Of a stretch of DNA of 45,853 bases, positions 1-9,351 are shown in pieces. Source of the stretch: Polyangium sp. 6x1 (lineage in GTDB: Bacteria > Myxococcota_A > Polyangia > Polyangiales > Polyangiaceae); the NCBI RefSeq assembly GCF_029946515.1, contig NZ_JARZHH010000080.1:1-45853 (forward strand), written 5' to 3'. Numbering within the stretch: position 1 is the first letter of the stretch; the number at the start of each line of letters is the position of its first letter. Under the pieces are notes generated by a model that saw only the letters and a program-made list of their open reading frames with translations, did no database searches and had not been told where the DNA came from. A program made the translations under genes and the position numbers.

Positions 1-144
1 TTCAGCAGTCAGGACCAGAGGTTCGAGTGGGCGGCCAGTTCGAAGTCGCATCTTCCCACTCACCTCCATGTGTTGAGGGAGGGGATCGTCCAAAAAATGT
101 TCGCGTTCTTCTAACTCAGGACACTAGCGGGATTGTTGAGGAAT

Positions 145-175
145 TGGGGTGGGTCGACAGGGACTCGAACCCTTT
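145..175 (-). other. tRNA 3'-end-like sequence (possible attachment-site remnant)
   Basis: Read on the minus strand, this stretch has the look of a tRNA T-loop and acceptor 3' end: GGGTTCGAGTCCC, then GTCGACCCACC and CCA. I could not find a matching D-arm, anticodon stem or 5' acceptor strand, so this is not an intact tRNA gene. Integrating elements often leave such a 3'-end fragment at one border, and the DNA to the right is accessory throughout. That makes an attachment-site remnant plausible, but this is inference. The rest of 1-393 shows no convincing gene. Confidence 0.3.
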
Positions 176-233
176 GCGCAGCAATCATCCAAGTCGGCGA
201 TGGTGCTCGTCTTTCTGGCGCAAGGGTTCGAGA
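163..233. repeat. Inverted repeat with TTCGAG cores
   Basis: The arm at 163-179 (ACTCGAACCCTTTGCGC) is nearly the reverse complement of the arm at 218-233 (GCGCAAGGGTTCGAGA), differing by one extra T and the end base. The arms are separated by 38 bases. Both contain the T-loop-like TTCGAG core. A third TTCGAG lies near 21-26. The repeat could form a hairpin upstream of the ParB-like gene, or it may be two facing copies of a tRNA-end fragment. Confidence 0.45.
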
Positions 234-393
234 TCCTTGGCGATTGTGGCAGGCGGGGAGGCCGCGTGCGTCGCGCGTGTCCCCGGGAGTCGACCGGCGT
301 CGTGGAACAGTTTTGGAACAGGTTTGGAACAGGTCGAGGGCGGGTTCGGGGGGATCTGTCGAGGAGATTCAACAGCAGGAAGGGCGGTGGCGG

Positions 394-2520
394 ATGAGCG
401 CGCAACGCAAGCAGGGCACGCGGCGAGGCGAGGGCGGGATCAGTAGCGGGCGCGAGGCGCTCATCATCGACGGGGAGCTTCAGGCGTTGATTCCGCGCCT
501 CTCGGCGGAGGAGCTCGCGCAGCTCGAGCAGAACCTCCTCGCCGAAGGATGCCGCGAGAAGCTCATCGCCTGGGACGACGGGCGGCAGAAGCGCCTGCTC
601 GATGGGCACAACCGGCTCGCGATCTGCAAGCGGCATGGGCTGGCGTACGAGGTCGAGTACATCTCGTTGCCGGATCGTGAAGCGGCGATCCAGTGGATGC
701 TGAAACATCAGCTCGGGCGCCGGAACCTGACGCGGGAGGCGATGAGCTACCTGCGGGGGCGGATGTACCTCTCCGCCAAGCGCCAGGGGGCGCGAACGGA
801 TCTGACTTCTGGGCAGAGTGTCCAGAGGTCGACGACGGCTGAGTTGATCGCCGTGCAATACAAGGTCGACGAGAAGACGATCCGGCGAGATGCGCGGTTC
901 GCGGAGGAACTCGATCAGTTCGCTGAGGCGTGCGGGGCGCAGATCAAGAACGAGGTGTTGGCGCGGGAAGCGCGGATCACGCGCAAGGATGTGCCTCGGT
1001 TGATCGCGCTGGAGAAGGCGTCGCGCGAGCAGGTGGTCGCCGGTGTTCGAGGGGGCGCCAAGGCGTCGGTGCTGCTCCGCGAGATCGAGCGCGGCGGTGG
1101 AGAGGAGACGCAGCGAAAGCGCAGGAAGTTCGAGGATGCGGCGGGCGGCATGAGCGCTGCGCTCGAGCACCTGGAGAAGGCGGTGGGGATCCTCCGCGGC
1201 TTGGAAGCGGCGTCAGGCTCCGAGGAGATCCTCAAGCGGCTCGACGAGGTGCAGGTCCTCTCGAAGGAGATCGAGCGGCATCGGGTCGCGCTGCAGCGTC
1301 TGGAGACGTCGCGCGTGGATGTTTTCGAGGCCGCTCAGGCGGTGTTCGAACTCGAGAGCGAGGGGATCTTGAAGCCGCCGCTGATGACGGGGGCAGATGC
1401 CGTGCTCGCGGATCCCGCGGATCGGCAGGCGCTTCGCAGGCAACTCGCGGAAGTAAAGAGGATGAGCGCCGGGCGCACAGGAGGGGCTTCGAGCGGCTCG
1501 AGCCTCGGGCGCAGTGCGAGGCCAGCGAACGACGTCGTGACCACGAGCGGCGGCAGGCTCCTGTCCTGGAAGACGTTCAACACGCTCCAGTGGTATCTTG
1601 CACGGCAGCAGCCGACAATGGAGCGCATCTACAATGCTTGCGGAAAGACGCGCACGGAGAACCCGGCGGACGCGCGGATCTGCGAGAAGATCGACCGGTT
1701 TCTCGAGAGCGTTGGTCCCCAAATCATCGACGACAGCTTCTCGTACACTGATTACCTCGGGGCACTCTGCGCCGATCGACAGGCGTATCAGGACGCCTTA
1801 CGAGTGATGGGCCAAGAGATCCTCGCGTACCTCCGGACGCTGAATCGATCCTCGGCCCAGATCCTCCAGGGCAGGCGGCATCCCACCACGGAGCAATCTT
1901 CGCCGCCCGCGGTAGCGACGGGCGGCACGTTAAGCATTCCTTTCACGCAGCCTCCCAAGCAGCCCGAAGGCGCTGCTCCGCCAGTTCCGAGCCCTCGAGA
2001 TGTGCCGGCCCGAGCATCCGCGGCTGCCGTCGATATGCAGGTGGTGCACCCGTCGGTCACGGTCGCGAAGACCATCCACGTGGAGCCAAACCGGTTGCGT
2101 GAGCACCCCACGGAGGCACAGATCGAGCAGGAGGTGTCACAGCTCATCGATGACTTGCAGAGCGGACGGCTCCGTCATTCGTTCCAGGCCGAGCAAGCAA
2201 TCCGGCAGAAGAACTGGCCCCAGCCCGAGAAGGACAAGGCGCTCAATTCGTTCTTCGGGCGACGTGGGAAATTACTGATCGCTGGGCGTACAACCATGCC
2301 ATCGGATTTACCGCAGCCGGACTCCGCCGCTCAGGCTGCTGTGCCACTGGAGACGATTGCATCCCCGCCGCTTCCAGCGTCGATGCCACCTCGGAGCTTG
2401 ATCCCAGATGCGGGCGTGCTATCGACGGCCATGACATTGCTTGCAAGAACGCCGCCAGGCGCGCTTCAGCAGGCCATGAAATTGGCGGAGGGTCGCTTTT
2501 CGATGACCGGCAAGGTCTGA
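394..2520 (+). CDS. ParB N-terminal-domain protein, 708 aa
   Basis: The N-terminal part (about residues 25-115) resembles the ParB/Srx-like nuclease fold: it reads ALIIDGELQALIPRL, then a DGHNR box near residues 70-74. A region near 145-170 (TTAELIAVQYKVDEKTIRRD) looks like a helix-turn-helix, so DNA binding is likely. Residues about 300-360 are helical and charged. The middle to C-terminal part is Pro/Ala/Ser rich and unrecognised. ATG 394 is preferred over upstream TTG/GTG codons because AGGAAGG lies just upstream and the ParB homology starts soon after. A mobile-element or plasmid-type regulator or partition role is possible. No ParA partner is in view, and the length far exceeds a normal ParB. 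Confidence 0.75.
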   Translation: MSAQRKQGTRRGEGGISSGREALIIDGELQALIPRLSAEELAQLEQNLLAEGCREKLIAWDDGRQKRLLDGHNRLAICKRHGLAYEVEYISLPDREAAIQWMLKHQLGRRNLTREAMSYLRGRMYLSAKRQGARTDLTSGQSVQRSTTAELIAVQYKVDEKTIRRDARFAEELDQFAEACGAQIKNEVLAREARITRKDVPRLIALEKASREQVVAGVRGGAKASVLLREIERGGGEETQRKRRKFEDAAGGMSAALEHLEKAVGILRGLEAASGSEEILKRLDEVQVLSKEIERHRVALQRLETSRVDVFEAAQAVFELESEGILKPPLMTGADAVLADPADRQALRRQLAEVKRMSAGRTGGASSGSSLGRSARPANDVVTTSGGRLLSWKTFNTLQWYLARQQPTMERIYNACGKTRTENPADARICEKIDRFLESVGPQIIDDSFSYTDYLGALCADRQAYQDALRVMGQEILAYLRTLNRSSAQILQGRRHPTTEQSSPPAVATGGTLSIPFTQPPKQPEGAAPPVPSPRDVPARASAAAVDMQVVHPSVTVAKTIHVEPNRLREHPTEAQIEQEVSQLIDDLQSGRLRHSFQAEQAIRQKNWPQPEKDKALNSFFGRRGKLLIAGRTTMPSDLPQPDSAAQAAVPLETIASPPLPASMPPRSLIPDAGVLSTAMTLLARTPPGALQQAMKLAEGRFSMTGKV

Positions 2521-2676
2521 AGAGGCGGCGGACCGGAATCGGACAGGCCCATGGAACTTCGCGCCAGCCGAGGCCCAGGCTACGCGCGTATCCCGTCGTG
2601 TGCTCGAGCTTCGTGGTGGTCAGCGAGGTGGGAGGTAGCGTTGCGAACGCCGCCAAAAAAAGCATGACGCGGGTCA

Positions 2677-4119
2677 ATGTTCGCTATGATCCCAGAGGAT
2701 CTCATGGGCCACGCCCACCACTTCCTCTCCCGCCTCGATCGCGTGTCCTTCGAGCACGTCGAGCTCTCCCTTTCGCTCTACCGCGACGAGGCCCTCTTGC
2801 GGCACATCCTCGCGTCTGGGCGCGTCCCTGAGCGTTGCGAGCGCGTTGCCATCTCGCTCGCCGACCCGGAGGAGGGCCCCTTCCTCGTCGTCACGCGCGA
2901 GGGGCACTTCGTCACGTGCCTCGGCGAAGGCATGAAGCCCACGAAGGATCTTTTCCTGATCACCCGGGAGAAGCTCGACTCCGTCATCCGCAAGACGGAA
3001 GTCATGCGCGAGCGCTTGGCCCAGGCCGAGGCGGTTGCTCGTCAACCCGGGGGCCGGGCTGCGCTGCTCCGGCGCATCTACGATGCTGGTTCACTGCTCT
3101 CGCGCGAGGAGATGACCCGTCTCGTCGCGATACAACCGTTCCTATGGGTGCAGTTCTTCCATTGGCTGGTGGAACTCCAGCCCGCCCTCGTCGACCTGCG
3201 TCAGGCTCTCCTTCGAGAGCTTCGGCGGACGGACAAACTCGCGCGGCGCCACGACGAGCTCGTGGAGGTGTACTGGAAGCTCTCCTGGGCAACGGGGCAT
3301 CTCGTCGCGCTCGCCATGGCCGGCGGGCCTACGCAGTTCGAGGGGCTGTCCGAGGAGGACATCGAGAAGATCGCGCTGCTCGACTGCACTCGGATCGCGC
3401 TGGAGACGGGCATCATCGGCATCACGCTGCGCGGCGTATGGGCGACGGCGCGCCTCGGCAAGCTCGCGCTGCCGCATCAGAAGCGACGATATCAAGAAGC
3501 GGAGCGCTACATCGACGTGGCGAGCTCGGGCCTGTCGCTCGTGGCGATAGGCCACCGTCATGCACGGCTGCGTGCCGAGGTGGGGAAGGTGCTCGAGACG
3601 GGGCCGAGGCTGTCCGGCGAGGATCTCGTGAGCGACCTGGTACGCGATGCCGCTGGAACCATCGCAGGCCAGTGGACGATGTTCACGGAAGAGCCGGATA
3701 CGCTCGCCGTGATACACCGGGAAAACGGCGCGGATCTCGCCCTCCTCGCGAGCCGCATGGCATCTCCGGGATCGCCGTATCGGTTCGAGAGGATGGTCGA
3801 CGTGCCGGATGCTCTCGCATATTGCATAGCCGCGAACAGCCCGCTCGAATGGATGGAGAGCCCGGAGATGCTCGGATCGCTCGGTGCGGCGGTGCCCTGG
3901 GTCTCGCGGGCCGGGCTCGAGGACGTCCACTTGCCGGCGGACTTTCTCACCGCAGCGCGGGGCGTTTGGGGCGCAGCATGGGCAAAGCCGGTGCTTCTAT
4001 CGGCACGCGAGCCATTCCTCTGGGCAAGGCCAATCCAGCAAGCCCCGCAGGTCGTCTCGCGGAAAGGTCCGTGTCCGTGCGGGAGCGGGAAGAAGTACAA
4101 GCGATGCTGTGGAGCTTGA
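2677..4119 (+). CDS. SEC-C zinc-motif protein, 480 aa, unknown function
   Basis: The last 17 residues hold a SEC-C motif (CPCGSGKKYKRCC: Cys466, 468, 477, 478), a small zinc-binding module also found at the SecA C terminus and on many stand-alone proteins. The rest, residues 1-460, is mostly helical with no fold I recognise and no membrane segment. ATG 2677 and ATG 2689 (MIPEDLMGHAHH) are both possible starts. The gene lies 156 bases after the ParB-like gene and converges on the PNP-STAND gene, whose stop is only 55 bases away. The SEC-C call is firm; any biological role is not. Confidence 0.8.
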   Translation: MFAMIPEDLMGHAHHFLSRLDRVSFEHVELSLSLYRDEALLRHILASGRVPERCERVAISLADPEEGPFLVVTREGHFVTCLGEGMKPTKDLFLITREKLDSVIRKTEVMRERLAQAEAVARQPGGRAALLRRIYDAGSLLSREEMTRLVAIQPFLWVQFFHWLVELQPALVDLRQALLRELRRTDKLARRHDELVEVYWKLSWATGHLVALAMAGGPTQFEGLSEEDIEKIALLDCTRIALETGIIGITLRGVWATARLGKLALPHQKRRYQEAERYIDVASSGLSLVAIGHRHARLRAEVGKVLETGPRLSGEDLVSDLVRDAAGTIAGQWTMFTEEPDTLAVIHRENGADLALLASRMASPGSPYRFERMVDVPDALAYCIAANSPLEWMESPEMLGSLGAAVPWVSRAGLEDVHLPADFLTAARGVWGAAWAKPVLLSAREPFLWARPIQQAPQVVSRKGPCPCGSGKKYKRCCGA

Positions 4120-4174
4120 AGCGAGCGGCACACCGAGCGAACGAGGGCGCGATAGGGCAGCACCTCGTCGATGC

Positions 4175-7100
4175 CTACGGCCACCATTCGCCCACGCGAC
4201 GAATCGCACGCACGACACCGACCGCCGCCGGCGTCCCCCCGAGACCGACGACGAGTGGCGCCATCGCGGACAGGACGAGCAGTACCTCGGCGCGTGTCTC
4301 TGCGCGCCCATGGAGCGTGTCGTGCAGGATCTTCTGAAGCCTTTGGCGCGGTGGATGAGGGCGTCGTAGCCGCTCCGAGGCAAGAGCGGCCAACGCCTCG
4401 AGCCGCGCGTCGTGGGGGCTTCCGTGCGAGCGATCGGCCTCGACCTGGGCGAGCGCTTCATCGAGCTCCTGGGTGCTCAGCTCGGGGGCGATCCTCGGGA
4501 ATCGATCGAGGCCCGCTTTCCCACGACCCATCATGCCTTCAACCTCCGGCGATGCTGTCGACGGGGATGGGAAGGCGGCGAGCACCTCACTTCGACGCGG
4601 CTCGGGCAAGAGAGGCGCCACGGTGCGAGCGATTTGGCTGCGCATTTCGGTGGGATCGAGGTGGCGAATGCGCGGAAGCTCAGCCGCCAGGATTCTCTCG
4701 GCGATCTGCATTCGCTCGGCATCGCCGAGCCTCCAGGCGAGCCAGACAAGGACGTTCGCCCGGACGTAAATGGTCGCGATGCGCTCGGCGATCGCCAGCG
4801 CCTCGGGGATCCATGCGCCGGGCAAGAAAGGAATCAGCTGCAGGAACGCCTGCTCGATCTCCCGATCGAACATCGAGCCGGACGTGTCTGCATAATAGTC
4901 TTCGAGGAGCGCCCCGGAGGGCGGGCGCTCGATCGATTCGAGGTCCGTCGCCGCCGCGTCGAGTGTCTCACGCAGCAGCTCGCTCAGGAGGGGGTCGGGA
5001 GCCACGCGGACGAGCTTGGCGAGCTGAAGAGTTCGCGTGTGTAAGCCTGGAGCACGAGAGAACACACGCGCGGCCGCGAGCGCGGCACCGAAGCGTGACG
5101 TACGTTCGGCGGGGCAACGCGAGAGCAACTCGACATACGCGTCCACCTTGGCGCCGGGCTCCTCGATCCGGTCGATGCAGCGGGCAATCGCGTCGATCTC
5201 GTCGGGGGGGAGATGCGCGGCATAGGCGATCATCGTCTGGACGCAGCGGCTCTCGTCCCCGATCGTCTGCGACCACTCGAGCGCCATGCGTAGCAGCTCG
5301 CGACGACGTGGCCCGTCTACCTCGGCCGCGAGGTGCGTAAGGTGGCGGAGCCGCATGGCCGTCGCCAACTCCCTCCTGACGGTTTCCAGGGCGTCGTTCA
5401 GGACTACCTCGCGCCGTTCCTTGCCGACGTGCTTGGCGATGCGAAGCAACTCGTCGAACCGCGCGTGAGGCATCTCGATGGCGAGCGCCGCTTCGTGCGC
5501 CGCTTCGAACGCTCTCGTTCGCCAGGGCTCGGCGAGCATGTGCGCGAGGTCCACGAGCGTTCGTGTCTGCCAGTACGGGTCCGTGATCTCGTCGATGGCC
5601 AAGATCAAAGCCTCGAATACGGCGTTCTGTACATGCTCGGGAGCTGCGCAGAAGATCTGCATGTACAGATCGGCGCGATTTCGCGGGAGGACCACCTGCT
5701 GGGTCGCCTCGATCGCATCTTCGAGGACAGGCCACCGTTCTGCTTCGTCCGGGATTCGATACGCGACCGTCACCAGGAGCTGGGCCCTCGACCAAGGAAA
5801 CAGGGTCTGCCTCGCTGCATCGAGGGCCATGGCGAGCGGAGCAATGCGGAAGGTTGCGTAGAGGTCGTCGCGTGGCTCGTTCGCGCGTAGCGACGCGACG
5901 ATCACGGGCCATGTCGGCTCCACGCACTGCCAGCACAGCTCCGCCGGAACGTCGCGGTGGAGCTGATCCACGATGTGCAGGCGCGTCCACGGCTGCTCGA
6001 TGCGGCGGGCCACGCGAAGGGCCCGTTCTGCAATGGCCTGCCGAATGCTTGGCGTTTCTTTCCGAACGGCCTCGTTCATGAGGATGGCCATCGTGGCCCT
6101 CGCGCGCGTCATCTCGTCCGGAATGCGGTCGATGAGCTCGAACACCTTGTCGATGCAGCCCCCGCGCTCGTCCTCTGGCAGGGACGACAATCGCCCGAGG
6201 TACATGTGCGCGGCTCCCGCGAGATCTTCGTTTGCATCGATCGCGGCCTCGAACGCCCGCCGTGCATCCATGCAATGGGGGGAGGGGAGGTCGTCGACGA
6301 GGGAGTTCAGCGCGTAGACGCGATCGTTCATGGCCAGCCGTGATGCTGCGTCCAGCGCCTCGGCGCAGGCGTGGTCCAGGATTTTCACGGGGAGCGCGGC
6401 GGCAATATCGGCGAGCGTATAACAGCGCTGTTTCGTCTCCGTCACCTCGCGAGCGGCGTCGAACGCATCGCGCAGTGCCTGCTCCCGCGCTGAGCCCGTC
6501 ATGGACTCGCCCACGCGCTTCAGGACATAAGCTCGGCTCTCCGGGCGCTCGATTCTTCTGGCGAGTGATAGCGCATACGAGAGTACGGGACTCTGCTCGT
6601 CCATCGGCAGATATCGGGCGAGCGTGCACAGATGGAGAGCGCGCGTGCCCGGGGACTCGATCTTCTCCAGCGCGATCCGGGCCTCCATGGGGGCCACGAC
6701 CGCCATCCGCCGTAGGAGGTCCTCGAACACGCCTCTGGCCAAGCTCGCGAAGTGGATTCCCTCGAGACCGCACGCGATCTCGAAGAACTGTGGAAGCAAC
6801 GCATCCGGGATACGCGGAGCGAGCACTTCCAGAAGCTTGGCGCGTTTACCATCCGAATGCTCCACGACCGGCGCCGTCCGTGCGTAGGCGAAGGCTTGCT
6901 CCGGCGGCCAGATTCGCTCGTCGAGGAGCATCTTCAGGAGACCCGGCGTCACCTGCGCGAGCGTGCTGCCGACGCTTCCCTTCACCAGCGCGCACTGGGC
7001 CTCCTCGGCGAGGTGCTCCCCATCTGCTGCCACAGCCTTCCAGCTCCGCGCCACCCCCTCGAGGAACCCGCTCGGCCCCTCCTCGGGCGCTCGCCACGCA

Positions 7101-9328
7101 TCGTACCATGCCCGCGTCACGAGCGACATCCACCGTTCGGGCGCTGCGCGTTCCTGCTGCAAATGGGCTGGGAAGTGCTGCACCACGTATCGAGGGACCT
7201 CGTCCCCCGACGCCCGGCCCGCGAGGAGATCGTCGACAAAGGACTGGGCCCACTTTGCGATGCGCCGCCTCCACTGCTTCACGGCGGTCTTGCCGAGTTG
7301 CTCGCGTATGTACTGCCCGAACCCCGGATGCGCAGGCACGTATCCGCTGCGCTTACCATCGCCATGGATCAACCGGGAGAGCTTCTCGAGCGCCTCGTCC
7401 AGCGACGACCCATCGTGGATTTCCTGGTGTAGCAGCGATAGAAGGTCGTCTCGGGTCAGTCCACCTTCGGCCACGGAGACCACATCGAGGAGCGCACGGA
7501 CGGCACGTTCCCTGTGATGCGCGGCGTCCCCCCATTGCTTGCGCTGCTGCTGCCACCAGAGCTCGAACCATCCCGCAAGCCCCGGCGCGCGCTCGCGCAG
7601 GGACGAGACATCCAAGTCGACGGCGGCTTCCCCGCGGCCCACGATTTCGCCCATCATCAACCAGAGCGTCAGCGGCTCGCCCGTGCAGAGACGCAACAGC
7701 TCGGCGACGAGGTCGTGCCGCTGGGCCAGTCGATCGAGCGGGGCGGGGAGTCGCCTCAGCGTGGCCTTCACGTCGCCTGCGTCGAGCGGCGCCAGCGTCA
7801 ATCGTTTTGCCACCCCCGGTCCCTCCCATCCGAGGGCCCGGAGCCATCGATCTCCGCTGGAATCATCGGGTAGCTCTCGCGCAGAGACGAGGATACGTGT
7901 TGAGTCCGGGTGATGTGGCGGGAGTAGCCAAGGGATGTCTCCCATGCTCCCTGCTTCATCGAACCCGTCCAGGATGACGACCGTGCGTCGCCTCTCCGCC
8001 GGAGCCTGCGAGAGCTCGTCGAGCATCATCTTCTGGAGCATATCGACGGTCAAATGCTTCAGATCCGGCGGATTTCGCCCACGGAGGCAGGCGAGCCGTG
8101 CGACAAGGCAGCCGAGAAGCACGTCCGGGCGGTGCGTCCTGAAACGAAGGCTCGCAGGGATGAACACGACGTCGATATCGGTGCGCTCCGCGAGCCGCAG
8201 AGCGAAACGCACGAGCAAGGCCGATTTGCCTCGCCCCGCGGGGGCCGTCACGAGCAGGTTCGCCGGATCGCACTTCGCATCGAGCCAGGCCTCTACCCGA
8301 TCGACGTCGTCTTCGCGCCCGCAAAAGACATTGGGACGTTCCGCCGTACCGCTGTATGCGTCGATGAATCCCCCAATCCGGTTCGCCCAGTCCACCCCAA
8401 GGAGATCGATCCCCTCGAGCAACCGCTGGCGTGGCGACGAGCTGCCTCCCGTGTTCCCGTTGCGCTCTCTCGTTACCTCGCGATCGCGGGCGCCGAGCGC
8501 GAGAAGCACGTTTGGTTTGTCGAGCACATGCCACGCGAGGGATACGGCCATCGAGGCTGCGAACGGCTGCATGTCCCTCGTAGCCGCCTTCTCGCCGTCG
8601 GCGAAATCACTGATCGCCTTGACGAGGAGGATCTCGACCTTGGCCCGGGCAGCAGCCCCATACGCGCCGGAACCTTCCATTTCGCCTCCGACGGCGTCGG
8701 GAAATGCCTCCCGCAGACCATCACGAAACGATTGGTCATCGATGAGTTTTTCACCCGAAAGGAGCGGCCCGCACAAGACCTGTACCCGCTCGTCTCCACG
8801 TCGCTCCACCCAGTCGAAGCTACGCGCACGAAACCTATCGAAGAGGATCTGTCCCGCGGGCTCCGGCGCTCCTCGGGGTACGACGCGTGCCCCGACGCGC
8901 GCCCTCTCGTAAGGGACCACGGACTGCGCGACGATGACGTCCCCCAACTGCTGCTTCGCCGGGTTGCAACCGAAGGCGATGCCCAGGACGAGGACCGCCT
9001 TCGGATCGACCTCCTCGATCGCTTCGAAGACGGAGAGCTGCGAGGCATCACGCCCGACCGAACCCATGGTGCACTCGACGTGCGCGGCGTAATAACGTGC
9101 GAACTGGCCGATTCGCACCGTGATGCGCCCCACGTTACCTTCGAGCAGCGCGCTCTCCTGCGGAAGCGGTCGAAGCACCTGAAGAACGGCATCCCGCTCG
9201 ACCGACGTCGTCGTCACGAGTAGAACATCGATCTCGGGAAGCAGCTCTCGGATCCTCGTCGTCGCGACGTTCTCGATCGTGGGCGCATCGCGGCTCGACG
9301 AGGCGATCGGGACTTCGAGGGCACCCAT
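4175..9328 (-). CDS. PNP/MTAN-like nucleosidase fused to STAND (NACHT-type) ATPase with alpha-solenoid, 1717 aa
   Basis: Residues about 25-275 look like a PNP_UDP_1/MTAN-type domain. They carry an EMEG box (216-219) and an ISD motif (239-241), matching the ribose-binding Glu and catalytic Asp of nucleoside hydrolases/phosphorylases. A P-loop ATPase follows: Walker A APAGRGKS (362-369), Walker B VVILDGFDE (450-458), then ILVSARE, typical of STAND/NACHT proteins. From about 500 to the end is a helical solenoid of HEAT/TPR-like repeats, the usual ligand-sensing part. ATG 9328 is chosen because GGGAG sits upstream; longer starts run into the preceding gene. Known families: PNP-type domains act as ATP- or nucleoside-cleaving effectors in Detocs, some CBASS systems and fungal NLR-like proteins. 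Inference: an abortive-infection NLR-like protein. It lies 23 bases after the TPR gene, so they are likely co-transcribed. Confidence 0.88.
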   Translation of the reverse strand: MGALEVPIASSSRDAPTIENVATTRIRELLPEIDVLLVTTTSVERDAVLQVLRPLPQESALLEGNVGRITVRIGQFARYYAAHVECTMGSVGRDASQLSVFEAIEEVDPKAVLVLGIAFGCNPAKQQLGDVIVAQSVVPYERARVGARVVPRGAPEPAGQILFDRFRARSFDWVERRGDERVQVLCGPLLSGEKLIDDQSFRDGLREAFPDAVGGEMEGSGAYGAAARAKVEILLVKAISDFADGEKAATRDMQPFAASMAVSLAWHVLDKPNVLLALGARDREVTRERNGNTGGSSSPRQRLLEGIDLLGVDWANRIGGFIDAYSGTAERPNVFCGREDDVDRVEAWLDAKCDPANLLVTAPAGRGKSALLVRFALRLAERTDIDVVFIPASLRFRTHRPDVLLGCLVARLACLRGRNPPDLKHLTVDMLQKMMLDELSQAPAERRRTVVILDGFDEAGSMGDIPWLLPPHHPDSTRILVSARELPDDSSGDRWLRALGWEGPGVAKRLTLAPLDAGDVKATLRRLPAPLDRLAQRHDLVAELLRLCTGEPLTLWLMMGEIVGRGEAAVDLDVSSLRERAPGLAGWFELWWQQQRKQWGDAAHHRERAVRALLDVVSVAEGGLTRDDLLSLLHQEIHDGSSLDEALEKLSRLIHGDGKRSGYVPAHPGFGQYIREQLGKTAVKQWRRRIAKWAQSFVDDLLAGRASGDEVPRYVVQHFPAHLQQERAAPERWMSLVTRAWYDAWRAPEEGPSGFLEGVARSWKAVAADGEHLAEEAQCALVKGSVGSTLAQVTPGLLKMLLDERIWPPEQAFAYARTAPVVEHSDGKRAKLLEVLAPRIPDALLPQFFEIACGLEGIHFASLARGVFEDLLRRMAVVAPMEARIALEKIESPGTRALHLCTLARYLPMDEQSPVLSYALSLARRIERPESRAYVLKRVGESMTGSAREQALRDAFDAAREVTETKQRCYTLADIAAALPVKILDHACAEALDAASRLAMNDRVYALNSLVDDLPSPHCMDARRAFEAAIDANEDLAGAAHMYLGRLSSLPEDERGGCIDKVFELIDRIPDEMTRARATMAILMNEAVRKETPSIRQAIAERALRVARRIEQPWTRLHIVDQLHRDVPAELCWQCVEPTWPVIVASLRANEPRDDLYATFRIAPLAMALDAARQTLFPWSRAQLLVTVAYRIPDEAERWPVLEDAIEATQQVVLPRNRADLYMQIFCAAPEHVQNAVFEALILAIDEITDPYWQTRTLVDLAHMLAEPWRTRAFEAAHEAALAIEMPHARFDELLRIAKHVGKERREVVLNDALETVRRELATAMRLRHLTHLAAEVDGPRRRELLRMALEWSQTIGDESRCVQTMIAYAAHLPPDEIDAIARCIDRIEEPGAKVDAYVELLSRCPAERTSRFGAALAAARVFSRAPGLHTRTLQLAKLVRVAPDPLLSELLRETLDAAATDLESIERPPSGALLEDYYADTSGSMFDREIEQAFLQLIPFLPGAWIPEALAIAERIATIYVRANVLVWLAWRLGDAERMQIAERILAAELPRIRHLDPTEMRSQIARTVAPLLPEPRRSEVLAAFPSPSTASPEVEGMMGRGKAGLDRFPRIAPELSTQELDEALAQVEADRSHGSPHDARLEALAALASERLRRPHPPRQRLQKILHDTLHGRAETRAEVLLVLSAMAPLVVGLGGTPAAVGVVRAIRRVGEWWP

Positions 9329-9351
9329 GGTCGACTCCCAGGCTACACGGT

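Noticed and set aside
141-240. Intact tRNA gene
   Set aside because: Only a T-arm/3'-end-like part is present; the other arms and matching 5' acceptor strand are not found.
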